Shown here piece by piece: positions 12,647 through 26,800 of a stretch of DNA of 64,000 nt; within the stretch, counting starts at the first letter, position 1; the number at the start of each line of letters is the position of its first letter. The translations under genes were made by a program, and so were the position numbers. Origin of the DNA: Callaeas wilsoni (Eukaryota; Chordata; Aves; Passeriformes; Callaeidae); contig VWPU01012710.1 of the NCBI GenBank assembly GCA_013398955.1, positions 62,001 to 126,000 on the forward strand, read 5' to 3'. The notes under the pieces were generated by a model. The model was not told the origin of the DNA. It saw only the letters and a list, made by a program, of their open reading frames with translations, and did no database searches.

Positions 12647-14290
12647 TGCACAGATATATTTTGACTCCCAAGAGAGATAAATTCTTTACTTTAAACCCCC
12701 AGATTATTGCACCTCTATTCTTTCACTCCTTCCTCCACCCCACGGGTCACTTGCAAAGGTGCAGAAACAGAGTGTGAAAGCCAAAGGCAATGAACACCAT
12801 GTAGGGGACTGAGGTGTGACACATGGATGGGATTGGTGTTATCTGAGCATGGGCTTTAAAATTTTGTTAATAAAACAGTGAAAAAAAAAATCCTATCTGC
12901 CTGTCCCATTTCAATTTCAATGCCTTTCCACCACCAACTTCCCTGATGAAGTTATGGAGCCCAGCTAAGTCACTGTGACTATTTTAAAAACAATAGGCAT
13001 GTCCAGAAAGGAGACTGCATCTGGTTAAGTGCACTGAAGTTTAAAAATAGTTGTACTGATGCAACTTCTGGGTGAGGATGGAGGCAACCTGGCGAATGGA
13101 AGCCCAAAATGTGTAATAAAAATCAGCCCTAAAAGCTTGTCAAAACAAACATTGTTGCATAGTTTGCATACTCCAAAACATACTTAATTTAACTGACTGG
13201 TCCTTCATGATCCACCAAAGAATTTTATATTTGCTAAATGGTAACCCTGTGCTTTACTGCTTTGCTGAACCCCAACCTAACAGAAGGGCAGGTGGGTGCA
13301 ATTTCCAAATTCCTAGTTTGTTTTACCACCAACCCTGGGCCTGTTTCCTCGTTTTCATTTTCCATCACTATCTTAACAAAAAAGTAAATCCCTCACAGTA
13401 AATCTCCCTAGAGTCAGAACACAGGACCAGATAAAGTCCTGTAAGGTGCAACAGGCTCAGCATCCAGAGTGCCACAGGGCTGAGCCTTGATGCTCCAACA
13501 TCCGCTGGTACATTATGGCCACACTGGCAAGGTTTAGTCAGTGATACACAGAAACTGTTCTAGGTGAAACACGGAGCTCAATCTAAATCCAAATTCTCAC
13601 TGCCAAATAAAATACTTGTATCAATTACATTTTTATGACATCTTTCACTACCACAAAGAAAAAACCAGAACCCCACATCGCTCAACCCCCCCCTCCGCTA
13701 CATTACACAGAGCAACAATCAGAAATTCACCTGAGATGGATACTACAGCAAACGAAGAATTTATTTTCTTGATAGAAACAACATCCAACTAATATTATTT
13801 TTTAGCTGGGGTCTCTTTGTTCAGCAGAATCGAGGAAGTCTGCCCACAACAGAGAGCTCGCAGTAATCGTCTTTCAGAAACAAGAACAACCCGTGCAGAA
13901 ATACAAAGCAGTTCTGCCAGGGACAGGGAGTGCCTGTAATCCAGTTTCTTCAAGGGAAATTCAAGTACCCTAAGAGTTCTTATTCCTCATCTGATTTCTC
14001 TCACAAATCACAGGCTCTCTAATGCAATTTTCTGGAGTCTGAGAATCATAAAGTCAAATATGAACAAGTCTAGTGGAAAATCTGTGACGCTAATCTTGGC
14101 CTACGTTGTACTTTTAACAGGCACTGAATTTGTGCACCGGATTATCCAGATGGCCATACAGGAATCATCCTGATAGGATTAAACCTTTGTGCTGAACTCT
14201 GCTCCATCTGTTCTGGGAGGTTTGCCTATCGCTATCGGAATACGAATGCTCAGCCTATGTCCAACGCCACGACTGAAAGCGCCCGTTTAC

Positions 14291-14326
14291 CACACACACA
14301 CACACACGTGTACATGTGCACACACA
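14291..14326. repeat. CA microsatellite with alternating purine-pyrimidine run
   Basis: Eight CA units are followed by CGTGTACATGTGCACACACA, giving 36 bases of unbroken pyrimidine-purine alternation. The (CA)n part is the variable core. Confidence 0.9.
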
Positions 14327-14749
14327 GCTCCCTGAGTGCTTGATTAGCAATGGGAGATGAAGTTACCCCGAAGTTAACCACTAAAGAAACATACTGGTTT
14401 TATTACTCGTTTGAAGAACAAAGTGTGCTATATCTAAATTCAAACAAAAGAGCATTTTTGTTGTTGTTCTGGGACTTGTTCAATTCATTAAACCATAATA
14501 CTGCCATAAATTTATAGATGAAGGCATGACTAAACATAAAGCAGCAAGGCTCTTCATCTTTGAAATCTATTAGTGTATGAGGATGTATGACACAGTTGCA
14601 CTTTGAAGATGTCATGGTTAAATATTTCAGATTAAAAAACAGCCAGCAACAAAACACATGCGTGCACACAGCACTGGTAGCTGCTCTTTGCAGCTCAATC
14701 TAGTCACAGCCCAAGAACAAAAAAGTAATAATCAGTCCCAGTAAAAGAA

Positions 14750-14940
14750 AAGCTTATTCCCATTAATGTTTCTTTCTGCTTTTATTATCTATTAATGACA
14801 GTCTCCTGCATTCATTGCTGCAGCCTGCCAGATGCAGCAAAGATCCATATTCATCATGTGCAAAAATTGTGCTCGGGCTGTCTCCGTGACAGGTTACGTA
14901 GCGCTGCCAACGGAGGGACCAAGGTCCGACGCACAGCCTC
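14750..14940. promoter_or_regulatory. Candidate conserved intronic element (intron 8)
   Basis: Begins AT-rich with CCCATTAATG and CTATTAATGACAG, passes through CTGCAGCC/GATGCAGC repeats of E-box-like flavour, and ends in a short CpG cluster (TACGTAGCGC, CAACGGAGG, TCCGACGCAC) at 14894-14941. No repeat recognised. Confidence 0.28.
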
Positions 14941-15095
14941 GGGTTTCCAGGCCCTGGGCCAAGGGGAAAGGTAGGGAATCTGGCTCTTCTGCAGGAAAAG
15001 CACCCCAGTGATCAGAAGGTTTAACTAAATTTCTGTTCTGGCCAGAAATACACTGAAAACTAATGAATACCTGGGATGGAAAGGGTGGATACGCA

Positions 15096-15166
15096 AATTA
15101 ATTAATATTATTGTTGTATTATTATAATATAATTAATAGTAATAATAATATTTTAATTGTTATTAG
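15096..15166. repeat. AT-rich TAA/ATT repeat tract
   Basis: About 70 bases made of AATT, ATTATT and AATAAT units, nearly free of G and C. Low-complexity intron sequence. Confidence 0.8.
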
Positions 15167-15554
15167 ATTCAGCAATGCAATCTAATCCTCAGCCCCTCTT
15201 TGTGATGGCAGTGGGACAGCGATGGAGGCGGCATAACCTGCACTGCATTTCAAGCAGCAGCCGTGACTGCGCTGCACAGACTGAGACCCCCTTGTCTCTG
15301 CTGTGTCTTTCAGACTGTTCCTTCCTCTGTTCTTTGTGCTGCTCAGAGTGCAGGGTCAGGCACCCCCTCCCAGCCGTTTAGGCTTTACTTGCGAAAACAT
15401 AAGCATAAAATTATATTTATAGTTCATAGTATCTGTCCAGCAATGACACCACATAAAACCAGCACGCTGAAAATCTCAGTGAATACTTTGGACTCGAGCC
15501 TACAAATGCTTAGAGGAGTTGTTCTTTCAATGTCTCTGATAAAGTCATGCTAGG

Positions 15555-15572
15555 TTTTTATTTATTTATTTA
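15555..15572. repeat. Short TTTA microsatellite
   Basis: Four TTTA units in intron 8, the same motif as the longer tract at 18718. Confidence 0.75.
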
Positions 15573-18500
15573 GGGCCGCATTCAGACCACCTACCTCAGG
15601 CATTGCAGCCTGTCAAACGTCAGGCTCCAGCTCTGGCTGGGTGAGTCAGCCTGCCTAAATTAGGATCCTCTTTCCGCTATACAATAAGCAGAAACGGGAA
15701 GACACCTCTGCAAGCCTGGAGACCCAGGGAGTTCCGTGCTGGCTCAGGAAAGTACCGTGGGATCTCAGCAAGACGGTATCATAGGTAGGGAGCAGCCAGA
15801 AGCAACCTCATAAAAAATATTTGGCAGCTGATATTGAGCAGGCACCTGACTCTGGGCTTTGCTGCAGGCACCTCTGCTCAGGCTCAGGGCTGAAGGAGGA
15901 GGCAGCACTCACCGTCACCTTCAGGGTCGCAATCCCAGGAAAAGAGTAATTTTCCCCAAAGGGCCCCTAATCACAGTAGCTTTACCTTTGAGTGTCTCAG
16001 ACAGCCAGACATGGTTAGAAATATTTCTTTCCTCCTCAAAGAGCCCATGGAGTTGAGCGATGCTCTCACCTGAACGTCCTGCAGGAAAGTGCTGTGACCT
16101 CAAACCCCAACCCATGAACTAGTGCTGCAGCTGGAAAGATGAGCAGTGCTGTGGTCAGGCAGAATTTGCTCCGAGTGCTGGCCTTCCCTCTGGGCATGGA
16201 TCAGGTAACACCAAACCTATGAATTCCATATGCAAGCCCGGGTTTTCGGGGAACAGCAACACGAGCTGTCTGTTCAGCCTCCAGCAGCGGGGGAGAGATC
16301 CAGCACTCTGCTGCCATTTCACAACCCAGAAGGGACCTCTGTGGGAAAAGCACTTTGCTTTTTCATGGGATACATGCAGAACCTCTGAGAAAGCTGCTAC
16401 AAAACCATAATGATATGGTATTAACCAAACATAATTAATTCTGAACTTCCTTACGCTCCCAGTGCTAACAGGCACTTCAATGGTAGCACAGCAAACAGCA
16501 CACAGGCTCCTGCAGCACTCGGGACCAGATTTTTGGAAGCATCCCCCAATCCAGTGGTTCCAGTAAGCAACTAATGGAATTTTAAAAGTACCTGGCAGAC
16601 AGGCATAGAAATTCTGTAGCCAGTTGTAAGAATCCCACTGAACACCTGCCTGCAGCTTCAGGCACCTTGGTGCTTTAAGAGTTTGGCTTTAGGTCCAAGA
16701 ATTTCCCCAAAAAATTGCTTTGGGATACCTACACTCTTGGGTGACCACTTGCCTCCCAAAAAAATGGATCAGAAGTTCAGAAAGTCCTAAACATCCACAT
16801 CATGAAGGGCAGTATCTCGTTAAGCGTTTCACTGTGGCCATTGTACCTTAACTCGCACATCTAAATGTTTGAATTTGTTTTGAGAAATAACCTTAAACTG
16901 CTAAGTTTCAGACAAGTTTTTCATGAAACTTTATTCTTGATCTTTTTAATAAACTTCCTAAGCCTTTTCGCTTTGCTCAGTGAGGTCATAAACCAGCACT
17001 GCTTATATTACAGTCACTTTCACGCTAAGGATTTGTTTTGTCACAAGGAGAACTATAAATTCATGGAATGAAGGTGGAAAGCAGAAAGGACTAATTGTGA
17101 CACACAAAGCTTTCTGGTTATGCTCAGCAAACAGTTTGGGCTAAGATTTTAAAAACCACTTTATGAAGTTGTACTACTGGCTTTAATGAAAGCACACTTT
17201 TTGCAATGCCGTACACTCCCAAAAATCTCGTGCTCTGGATTTGGGCCAAACACAAAGCCTTTCTTCATTCCAGTATTAATTATTAGTAGTTTATTTTTAT
17301 TCTTTACTACTAAACATTAATAACTTTCAAATAGCAAACCAGATTAGAATAACTACTCCAAACATCCCACCCTGGCAGGCTCCATTTTCCACATCAGTAT
17401 CTTGGTTTATGCTATTAACTCATTTCCTTGGATGGGGAGGAGCCTTGTCAAATACTCATTTTTCTGGGGAAATTTGGCAGACAGAGACTTGAATGCTCAC
17501 ACCAATCCTTTCTCAGTTCAGTGACAAGATGAGTTCACTATTTATAAAGTTTTCTAAGCTGAATATTCTAAGTGACAGTTTTGTGGAAAATTTTCACCTA
17601 AACAAAACTTTAATCCTGAGACTGGGGATTATCACTGAGATGATTCACAGCTTTGGACATAAGTTTCATGGGAGCAAAGACCTTTTATAACCACTGATTA
17701 CTTTGAGGTATTTAAATACTGGGGTGCTCAACATGAAACATTTGGAAATGTCCAGATACCTGCAAACTGCTGTGAATAACATTCTTTGATAATCATGACA
17801 TTTTGTAACATCCAGATGGATTCTCAAAAAATCACTAATTCTTTGCCTTCAACTTCCAAACCGCAATTCACAAAATTATTTTCCTTCATATTTTGCCCAA
17901 ACCAGCAGGGGAATGGAGTGAAAAAAGCATCTTTTCCCACCATAACACCGATAAAGGTATCCTATAATGAGAAAGTTAAAATAGAGGAATTTGTTCAGAA
18001 ATAATGTTAATCATACTACAATAACACGATGTTTTGTCATTTCCTGGCGTGCTCATTCTGGAAAGTTGGAAAAACAACGCCTGGCAAAACTTCACTGCTA
18101 CAGTGCAGTGTCTCTCAAACATTTCTCCAATTCTAAAGTCCTTCTTCTCCCCTATGATGCCATTGTATTTGTGACACGGTGGCCAGCAAAGCAAATTGAA
18201 ATGTAATGAATACTTATTGTCCATGAATATTCATTTCCTATTTGAGTGCTGCTGAATGTTCTCCTGTTCTGGTACCTGTGAAGTTTCTGCCAAACAGGGG
18301 AGTTAAACTTTTTCTACTTGCACGACTGTATTCCAGTTCCTCTGAGGGCAGGAGAGAAATCTCAAACCTTCAGCAAATGGTTGGTCAAGCTCTCCAAATA
18401 GGAGTCAACACTCAGAGAGGTTGGAGAATTCCCATCTGAACTTTCCTCCCTTATGGGTCTGCTGTAACAAAACAGTGTTTTCTGTGCAAATCTGTATCAA

Positions 18501-18717
18501 AATTCAACGGCAATTTTCCTCATATTTTCTTCTTTTTGCAATTTTGGGAGCACAGTTCTGAAAGCTCCTCAGGGAAATTCACAAAATGCTCTCTATCTTC
18601 ATCCAGGTGCTATTTTTCCATGAATTCATGACATCCTCGTAACAAGAGGGTAACAACATATCACAGCTTGACATCCCTTAGATATTTCTGGGGGAAGGGC
18701 TGTTTGGGGAGGTTTCG

Positions 18718-18749
18718 TTTATTTATTCATTTATTTATTTATTTATTTG
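18718..18749. repeat. TTTA tetranucleotide microsatellite
   Basis: About eight ATTT units with one C substitution, in intron 8. Likely length-polymorphic. Confidence 0.88.
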
Positions 18750-19914
18750 AAAAACATAAAGGGCAGCTGCTCATGGGTAGAAACTGACACATCTTATCTT
18801 TTTAAAATCGAGGTGTTTCCTATTACCAATCTTCCTTTCTCAATTAAACGTGACCCTAAATCCCTGATTAGTGACTGTCAAGCGGAAATCCTTTCTAACT
18901 GTGGTAATTGGAGTATTCAAATTTGCCTTTTCAGAGGATATTTCCATGGACATTATGTAACAGTGATCCTTTCATTAATGATTAGAATACCTCAAATGGT
19001 ATCTCCTAAGTCTCCTGCAGAAGTTTTAGCACAAATATGTTACACAGTAACATTTAAAAATCAAAAAAACCCACAAACTCAAACCTCCAACTTCATGCAA
19101 TAGCTAGGTTCTAACGGCAGAACTGAAATTCTGGAATCTCCTCGCCTAAACCAGCCATTAAAAATCCATTTTCATTGTTTAAATCTTGTTTTCATTTAGC
19201 CTCAGACTAAAAATAAATTTTGAAAGATCGGAATTGCTGCAGCCAGATATTCCAAGCTTTTGAGTACCTCTCCATAATGGATGATTTATGACCCAGACAA
19301 ACAGAAACAAAAGATTTTCTGCTTTTTGTTTGGCATGACTGGCTGTGAGAAGGGCAGCTCCACCTACCCACCCACCCAGTTCTTGTGCAATTCTCAGTAA
19401 TATCCAAGGAGGAATAAGGGATCTGGGCCTGCAAACAGCAACTCAGCAAAATTCAGTGGGGAACAGTTAACTCAGTTTTGGTTGCCTGAATTGGGGCTGT
19501 ACAAATCCTAGGTCTGCCATGTTTTGCAGATCTGATGGACCCCAGGATTTCACTCCTGAAGAGACCATTTTGATCAGCCAGCCTGACATCCTGCACAGCA
19601 CGAATCAGAGAACCTCATCCTCACCCACATGAGGAATTACTCAAACCTTCACCTCTCCCTGACCTGCCATACATTTCTGGGGAAAATGCCACATCCTTAC
19701 TCAACATTTGCAACCCACAGAGAACCCGCCACAGTATTGGAAACCTACTTCAGTGCTTCCCAGAGTTAAAATCGTGTTGAGATAATCACGAGTAGTTATC
19801 TACCAATTCTGTCAAGTAAAGCATCTTAACTCTGTTGCCATGTTTTGTCTCTTCGGAGGGACAGATGCTCTAACTCCACCCAAGTTCACATTCTGAGCTA
19901 ATCCAGTCCTGGTG

Positions 19915-20150
19915 TTCTCGCTTGTGTTAGAAGTTCCATCTGATTATGAGAAAAAACTTGGTTTTGGGAGTAACAGAGCACTGGACCAGCCTGCCCAGAG
20001 AGGTTGTGGAGTCTCCTCTGGAGATACTCAAAACCTGACTGGATGGGATCATGTGCAACTTGCTCCAGCTGAACCTCCTTTAGCAAGGGGTTGGACTGGA
20101 TGATCTCCAGAGGTCCCTTCCAGCCCCAACCATTCCCTTATTTTGTGAAA
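19915..20150 (+). mobile_element. CR1 LINE 3' fragment
   Basis: About 235 bases follow the CR1 3' consensus: 'agaagttccatctgattatg', 'agcactggaccagcctgccc', 'agaggttgtggagtctcctc', 'ttggactggatgatctccag' and 'gtcccttccagccccaacca'. The copy is 5'-truncated, non-coding and in intron 8, antisense to EBF1. The wording of the blocks points to a different, probably older, subfamily from the copy at 39640. Confidence 0.93.
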
Positions 20151-21959
20151 CAGAGTAAATCCACAGGGTAGAGAAAAGGTTAATATTATACACTCGGTGA
20201 GGTCAAGCTCCAAGAACACATAACAAGCCATTATGTTAAAAATTGCCTGAATTTATGAGTCACTGCATTTATGAAGGAACCGATATGAAAAAGACAACTT
20301 GGCAAAAATAAAGAAAATTATTTCCAGCTTGAAGTTTTGCAATCCTTCAGTATATCAAGGCTCACTTACTGTTATTACTATCCATGTTGTGCAATGTTCT
20401 GAAAGTCACATTTTTTTCCCCTGTGTATGCATAGAGATGTCCAACAACCCAAGGTATTCTTCCCTCATAGAAAATAAATTAGAAAGCAGACATAACTCAG
20501 AATAACATACAAGATCCCCTCAAGTAGAGTGGTAGAATCCTAATATTTTTTTTCAATATTTCCCTTCTAAATAATAAATCAAGCCCACTGCATTTCTCTA
20601 TATGGAATGATATGATGCAGGAAAAGCTTGTGTGTTTATATTTTTCATATAATCACAAAAACATTCTTAAGCTCAGCACTAAACTATAACAGGTACTTCC
20701 ACTCATGGATGAAACAACTCAAACTTTAATGTTTCTTTGTTTAAACCTGGCCAGTTTTTTAATGCAGTAGTCCCTAACTTTGATGAACAACCTGAACCTA
20801 TACCAGCTAAGGGTAAAATGTATCAAGTTTTGAAGATTAACCTGTCTCAACTTGCTAAAATTTTTGCTTCAGTCAGTATTCTGTCTTGGAGTGACAATTT
20901 CATCAACTAGCACCAAGATAGGCACCACCAAGGAACTGAGGGTTAAAATGGTTAAAATGGAGCTGATAGGGGCATAATCTTCACAACTCTACACGCTGCC
21001 CAAAATTTCATGGTTAAAGCGGTGGCAGAGCCACTTAGGACACAAGAACAAGGTCACTAATTCAGATTTCTGAGCATCTTTCAGGAATCACCCACCACAT
21101 GCAAATAAATCCATGGTATTCAATGTCTGTGCTCAACAACTCTGTTACAGTCAGACTAGAAATGAGACCTAAGGGCAGACAGTCTCAAAGCTTTATTTTC
21201 AAGATTATCCTCTCAAAATAGTTTATAAGGTGGGGGAAAAATTTCCTTTTTTAAATAATCTAAAAAGAAAATACCTAATTCACTAAGGCACAGCCACACA
21301 ATCACTTTTGCTTTCAAATCTGAGGACTCAGTGGAAAATCTGTGATTGTGCAGTAACCGTGGGCTCTCAGGTGGCCCAGGATGGGCAGGATTGGCAAGAA
21401 AAGCTCTTTAAATGCCCCAATGCTGACAAGAGGAGCTACCTGTCACGTCCAGCTGAGGCACAGCCTCTACTGCTTTTTATTTCCTGTAGGAGGTTTTGCA
21501 CCTGCAGACAAACGGTTGGAGCCACTCACTGCTGTCATGAGCTAAAACAACATTGTAAAAGCTCGGCTGTCTCAGGTACCACAATAGAGTGATCAAATCA
21601 TCCAGCCATGCACTATCCTTCCCAGTTTAGGCAACCACTAGTAATGGTTTTGCTACATAATGACCTATTTTAAATATAAACACACAGGTTTATGTATATT
21701 TCGTATTAAAATAACAGCAGGCCATTGCTTTGGAAATCATGGTTATCTCCACTTCCACCTGCAAACCCTGACATCACATCTTATCAGTGGTGTCTATTTC
21801 TGCCCTGCATCTTTCATCTGCTGCTGTTGAGCTGACTCAGAACCAAATCGTCAGCAAACCTCACCATCACCTAATTCTTCAGTGCTCTCCTACGGAGGAG
21901 GAAGGAAAAGAAAAAAGAAATAAAACTGTCCCTTTAAAAACCCAAGCATTTAAGCTGCT

Positions 21960-22240
21960 TGTCAGTCATCTTCCTGACAAGGCCACTTGAATGTATTCAG
22001 GAATATTTGCATAAATGCTCGCAGTGAGTTCACCGTGGCAGCTAGTGCTAATGGTACATAAAGTAATTTAGTCACTTCTCTTAGGCATCCTGTCAGGGTG
22101 ATAAGCACCCCCTCTTTGCCTTGTTGCATATTAGATCATTAGATAATAAAGTGTTAGAGCATGCAAACTGACAGGGTCTCAGGGACTATCATTTTTCGAG
22201 GGCATTGCATCCTGCCAGTGAGGAAAAATAATAGAGAAAC
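21960..22240. promoter_or_regulatory. Candidate conserved intronic element (intron 8)
   Basis: Repeat-free sequence with an octamer-like ATTTGCATAAA near 22006, TAATTTAG, GCATATTAGATCATTAGATAATAAAG and a run of apparently non-decayed sequence through TTTTTCGAGGGCATTGC. An octamer-type site in an EBF1 intron would suit B-lineage control by OCT factors, but that is inference. Confidence 0.33.
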
Positions 22241-24535
22241 TGATGCTGCAATTGGCTTTACATTCTTGTAAAGACATTCAAAAGATTTGGGGAGAAAAAA
22301 GAATTTTTATTTTGCAATGATATGAGAGTTTTCACTGGAAACTTTGCAGCAGTGGATTTATTGCTGGTAAACTTGAAAAGAGTTGCTGCAAGTCCTGCCA
22401 GAACTCTCTCCTTCCATAAGTTCGTCACTTAAATTTCATTGGAAAGATTTTGCTTTTAAAATTGACACCCCGGGATGAACTACAAGCTGAAATATATCCT
22501 ACTGGTTGGGACCTGATGGCTTTTCACTATACATCTTGCTCTATATATATAATTTGGAAAGGTCAACCACACTGGCTTTCTGGTTTACCATAAATATAAA
22601 ACCAGTGAGGATCCAACTATTTGTGAATGAAAAAGTGATAATTATTGAAAACCACAGATTACTGTGGCTTACCCTATTTATCCCACACAGAGATGGATGA
22701 AATAATAATTGGCCTCTGCCAGCTATTACTTTTAAAAGATAGATATATTTATTTGAAAGATGAGCTGCTTAACCCACTGGTTTCAGGGGGCAGCATGTGG
22801 ATATAAAACCAGGATCTGGGGTCCTGGCTATATTCAGAGAAAGGAGCTACAAAAAACACCTTTCACTTTACCGAGTGAAAAGCCTGACGAGCAAGACATA
22901 AATAGAGTTGTGCTGGATGTCCCAAAAATAATCCAGGCTACTGCTAATGAGATGGTGAAACCCAAATGTGGAGACACCAGGCTCCTGAGTGGCTCGGGAG
23001 GTGCAGCTTTCTTTCCACCTTTTTGGCACCCAAAGTGTCTTTTAGGTGTCACATAAACTGCAACTCCATATTTCAGAGCAGCAAACACAAGTTTGTAAGG
23101 AAAAATAAGCCGGATATTGTCTAAGTAAACTCAACAACCAGCACACCTTGCTACGTCCTGTCTCCCCTTTCCCCAGCCCTCACAGTCAGGTATTCATCTC
23201 TGCTGCCATCAGATATTTGTGTTAAGAATTTAAACATCTTGAAAAGTCCACAGGAACGCATTTGGTCAAGGGTACATTATAGTTAGATCCCAGAGTTTAC
23301 AAACCCGTGATGAGCAGTTGCTCACCAGAGCAGTGAACCAGAGACAAACCATCACTCCATTCACTTCCTACCTCCCTGCCTATGGACACAGCTCAGGCCA
23401 ATCTGTCCTTCCCCTGAAGGAGGCAGGAAAGCTGGGAAGAGGAGAGGCAAGCAAAGTGCCTCTGATATTATCCAAAATAAAAATTCTGAAAATTGAGGAA
23501 AAAGAATACATTTTGTGACTTGAACTGAAAGCAAAAATTAATGTCAGTGGAGGAAACTGTCATCTCTTCCAATGGGTCTTGTCCAAAATCTAACAGCATT
23601 AAGCCTTTTCCTTTCTATTTATCTACTTAAGTGTTTTAGATATCTAATAACATCATAACAACAGTTACTGGATTTTTAAATTTTTTTCCTGTTTCTTGGA
23701 CGGACGTGCAGAGAATTCCTGGAGAGCTGGACTGAAGGATTTGGGTTAAAAAGAAAGGCTCGACCAAGCCTTTGGGAAGAGAGCAATTTTGTAGAGTGAA
23801 GGTTGCTATTCAAAAGTAAGAATTTACTAGCAGTTGCTTTATGAGGTTGCTTGAGAGGTGCCTGAGAAAGCAGATTACAAAAATCACCTTTCCCACAAAA
23901 TGTACACACGGAGATGTTTTGCAGATGTTGACTTTTAATATCAGCACAGTAACTCAGGTGTGTGCAGCTACGTAAGCAGAGAGTTATCCTTTTTTGTTGC
24001 TTTTCACCAACAGAATCCCTCAGGTTGTAGGAGTGGGAACGACAGCTGTGGTAAAATGAGACACCACTGTGCATAAGAATAAGGGCATTTATGTAAGAGA
24101 AATTAAGTACTGCCCCGACCAAAAGCATGCACTGAGAAGACTGCAATGGGGAAAAAAAAAAGAAAAAAAAAATATGGCAACTACTTTAGTAGGAATATAA
24201 GAAAAAAAATAGGAGTGTTTTTTTAAGACTAGACTTAATGGAAAGATTACAAAGTTGAACAGAAAGAACTTTCCTTTTGTAATGCCTTCTGCTAATTAAT
24301 AAAGACAGAGTTCATACATTCCTTATAAATTTCAGTAAAAATTATGACAGTGGTTTGTTTATTAAATTAGGTTGTTGGCAGGATGAAAAAAAAATTCTAT
24401 AACATGAATTATGGCTGAAAATGGCTCATAGCCTACATAAAAAGTTAGAGCTAAATAAATACAGATGTAAGTTATGTTTATATAATGAGAAACGCTGCTG
24501 AGCTAAGAATTTTAGGTTAGTAAGTGTGAACTACA

Positions 24536-24665
24536 GACCCGATTCTGCAAACACTTATCAATACCCTCAGCTTCTCTGACACAAGAAGCCTCATTGATCC
24601 CAACAGGACCATATGTGAGCATAATCTTAAATATATGCATAAGTGCTTGCAGGACTGATGCCTGA
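24536..24665. mobile_element. Possible ancient amniote interspersed repeat
   Basis: The stretch starts 'gattctgcaaacacttatca' and ends 'ataagtgcttgcaggactga', with 'cattgatcccaacaggacca' in the middle. This order resembles a recalled self-complementary amniote repeat in which a 'cctgcaaacactta' end is mirrored by 'taagtgctttgcaggat'. The match is loose; a repeat-library search is needed to name it. Confidence 0.33.
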
Positions 24666-25975
24666 AAGCATAAACAGAATAGAAAAGTATTTCCACAGGA
24701 ATCCACTGAGCAGCAGAAACCCACACATTTTCCCATTTCTCAGCATTAATAATTTCTTTTAACATATCTAGTTAACATTTTTCTGAGTGGCATTTGCTTT
24801 CCCAGAGAAAATTTTATCTGGTTTCTTCCAACTCTTTGGAAAAATCTATTTAATTATTCATCAGATCCTTGGCAAATATTTGTGAAACAAACCAGCATAA
24901 AGGACTGGTGCCTTCTACACTCAGCTACTTCAATGGGAACTGAGGGTACACATCTCTTAGAGGGAGCAAGCACCTATTGAATTTGGGATTACAAACAGCT
25001 TTGAAGACAAAGAGCTATTCTACCAAGCTGGAACAGGGAGAGGGGAGTGAAATGCCCTTTGTTTTTGTTTTGTTTTTCAGCAGTAGTCATCAACTTTGAG
25101 GACAAAGAGCAAAACAAAACATTAATCAAATCCAGATTTTTCAAAGTACATTTGCACTCAACAACTCCCATTTTAAGCACCTACAGTCACCAGCAGATGT
25201 TCCCTTCCAGGACCAGCTGACCTTACAGAAGAGATTACTGTCCCCAGGCTGCTTCCAGCCACGTGCCCACATCCCACCCTTGCTGGAGTTTACTGTCCTT
25301 TCAGAAAAGCCAAGTTGCCTTGCACCATTTCTCCTTCAATCATTTCAGCAACAAGCTGGACTGGCAAAGAGTGATTATTTAAGTGGTTTAATTCAAATAA
25401 ACTTCATTGGCCTGGAGGAGACCAGGGAGCAAGAATACAACCATCCTAGCTGGCATGCCCATGGTGAAGAATAGCCTGGAGCAGGCAGGGGAGACAAACA
25501 GCTGTGGGAAAAGCAACGTCCTCAGCTGGCACAGCTGGAGCCAGAAAAGAACATTCATCCATGGTTTGAGTAAGCAGATGGATTTCCAAAAGGGCTCTGC
25601 TTTCATTTAGGGCAATTCAAAGGAACAGATGAATCTCCTAGAGAGCTCAGGACCCTGTAGATAGAAGAAATGCTATCCAAAATTTGGGTCCTGAGCACTT
25701 GAGAAAATACGCAACACCCTTTAGATGCACAGTCAAAAATCAGGGCAGTCTGGAAAAAAGATCAGACTCCAGTTTTGGGTGCTGAATAGATGCAACCAAC
25801 GTAAAAAAAAAAGAAATCACCACACTTCACTGACACACAGGACAATCTCTGCACCCATGTTTGCTTATTTTTTTGTCATTTCACTGCATTTAGAGCTGAC
25901 CTACTTGAAAAATTCCCCCTTTGGCCTGGAGGCCAGACCCTTTCCAATGTCTGGCCCCAGAGGTATAAACGCTTA

Positions 25976-26290
<315 letters not shown>

Positions 26291-26783
26291 TTAAATAAAT
26301 AACAGCTGGGAGCTGTAGAAAATTGCAAAGCTATTTCGCATAATAACTGGTGCTTATGCTGTACAAATCTAACAAGAGACGCTATTGATGAGTGGGTCTT
26401 TGGCATCGAAAGCTTTTGATGCAGTTTTAAGTCAAATTGCAGAGTTTGTAGCTGCGTGGCAGACAGCACACTGTTAACCATCATTTTAACAAGAGGATCT
26501 TTATTAAGTATTTTTTCCCCTGTACACAAGGGCAGCTGTGTTTCACCCTAAATTATCGGTCCGTTTCCACGCTGAAGTAGATAGAGATGTTGACATTGCA
26601 AATGAGAATCGATTCAGAATAAAAGTTTTAAAAAGTGTATTTTCTGAAGTTGTAACGAGAGTTGTTGCCTGCCTTGTGCCCACCCTTCTCTGCTGCTCTC
26701 CCCTCAGCACAGTCACTGCAGGTTGTTGGACTTGCCCAAACTTCTCCCGAGCTCTATCTTAAGGAGTACGTATAGGCATGTTT

Positions 26784-26800
26784 GTGTACACACACACACG
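26784..26800. repeat. Short CA run
   Basis: GTGTACACACACACACG, about 17 bases of alternating purine and pyrimidine in intron 7, roughly 600 bases before exon 8 in the direction of transcription. Confidence 0.75.
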
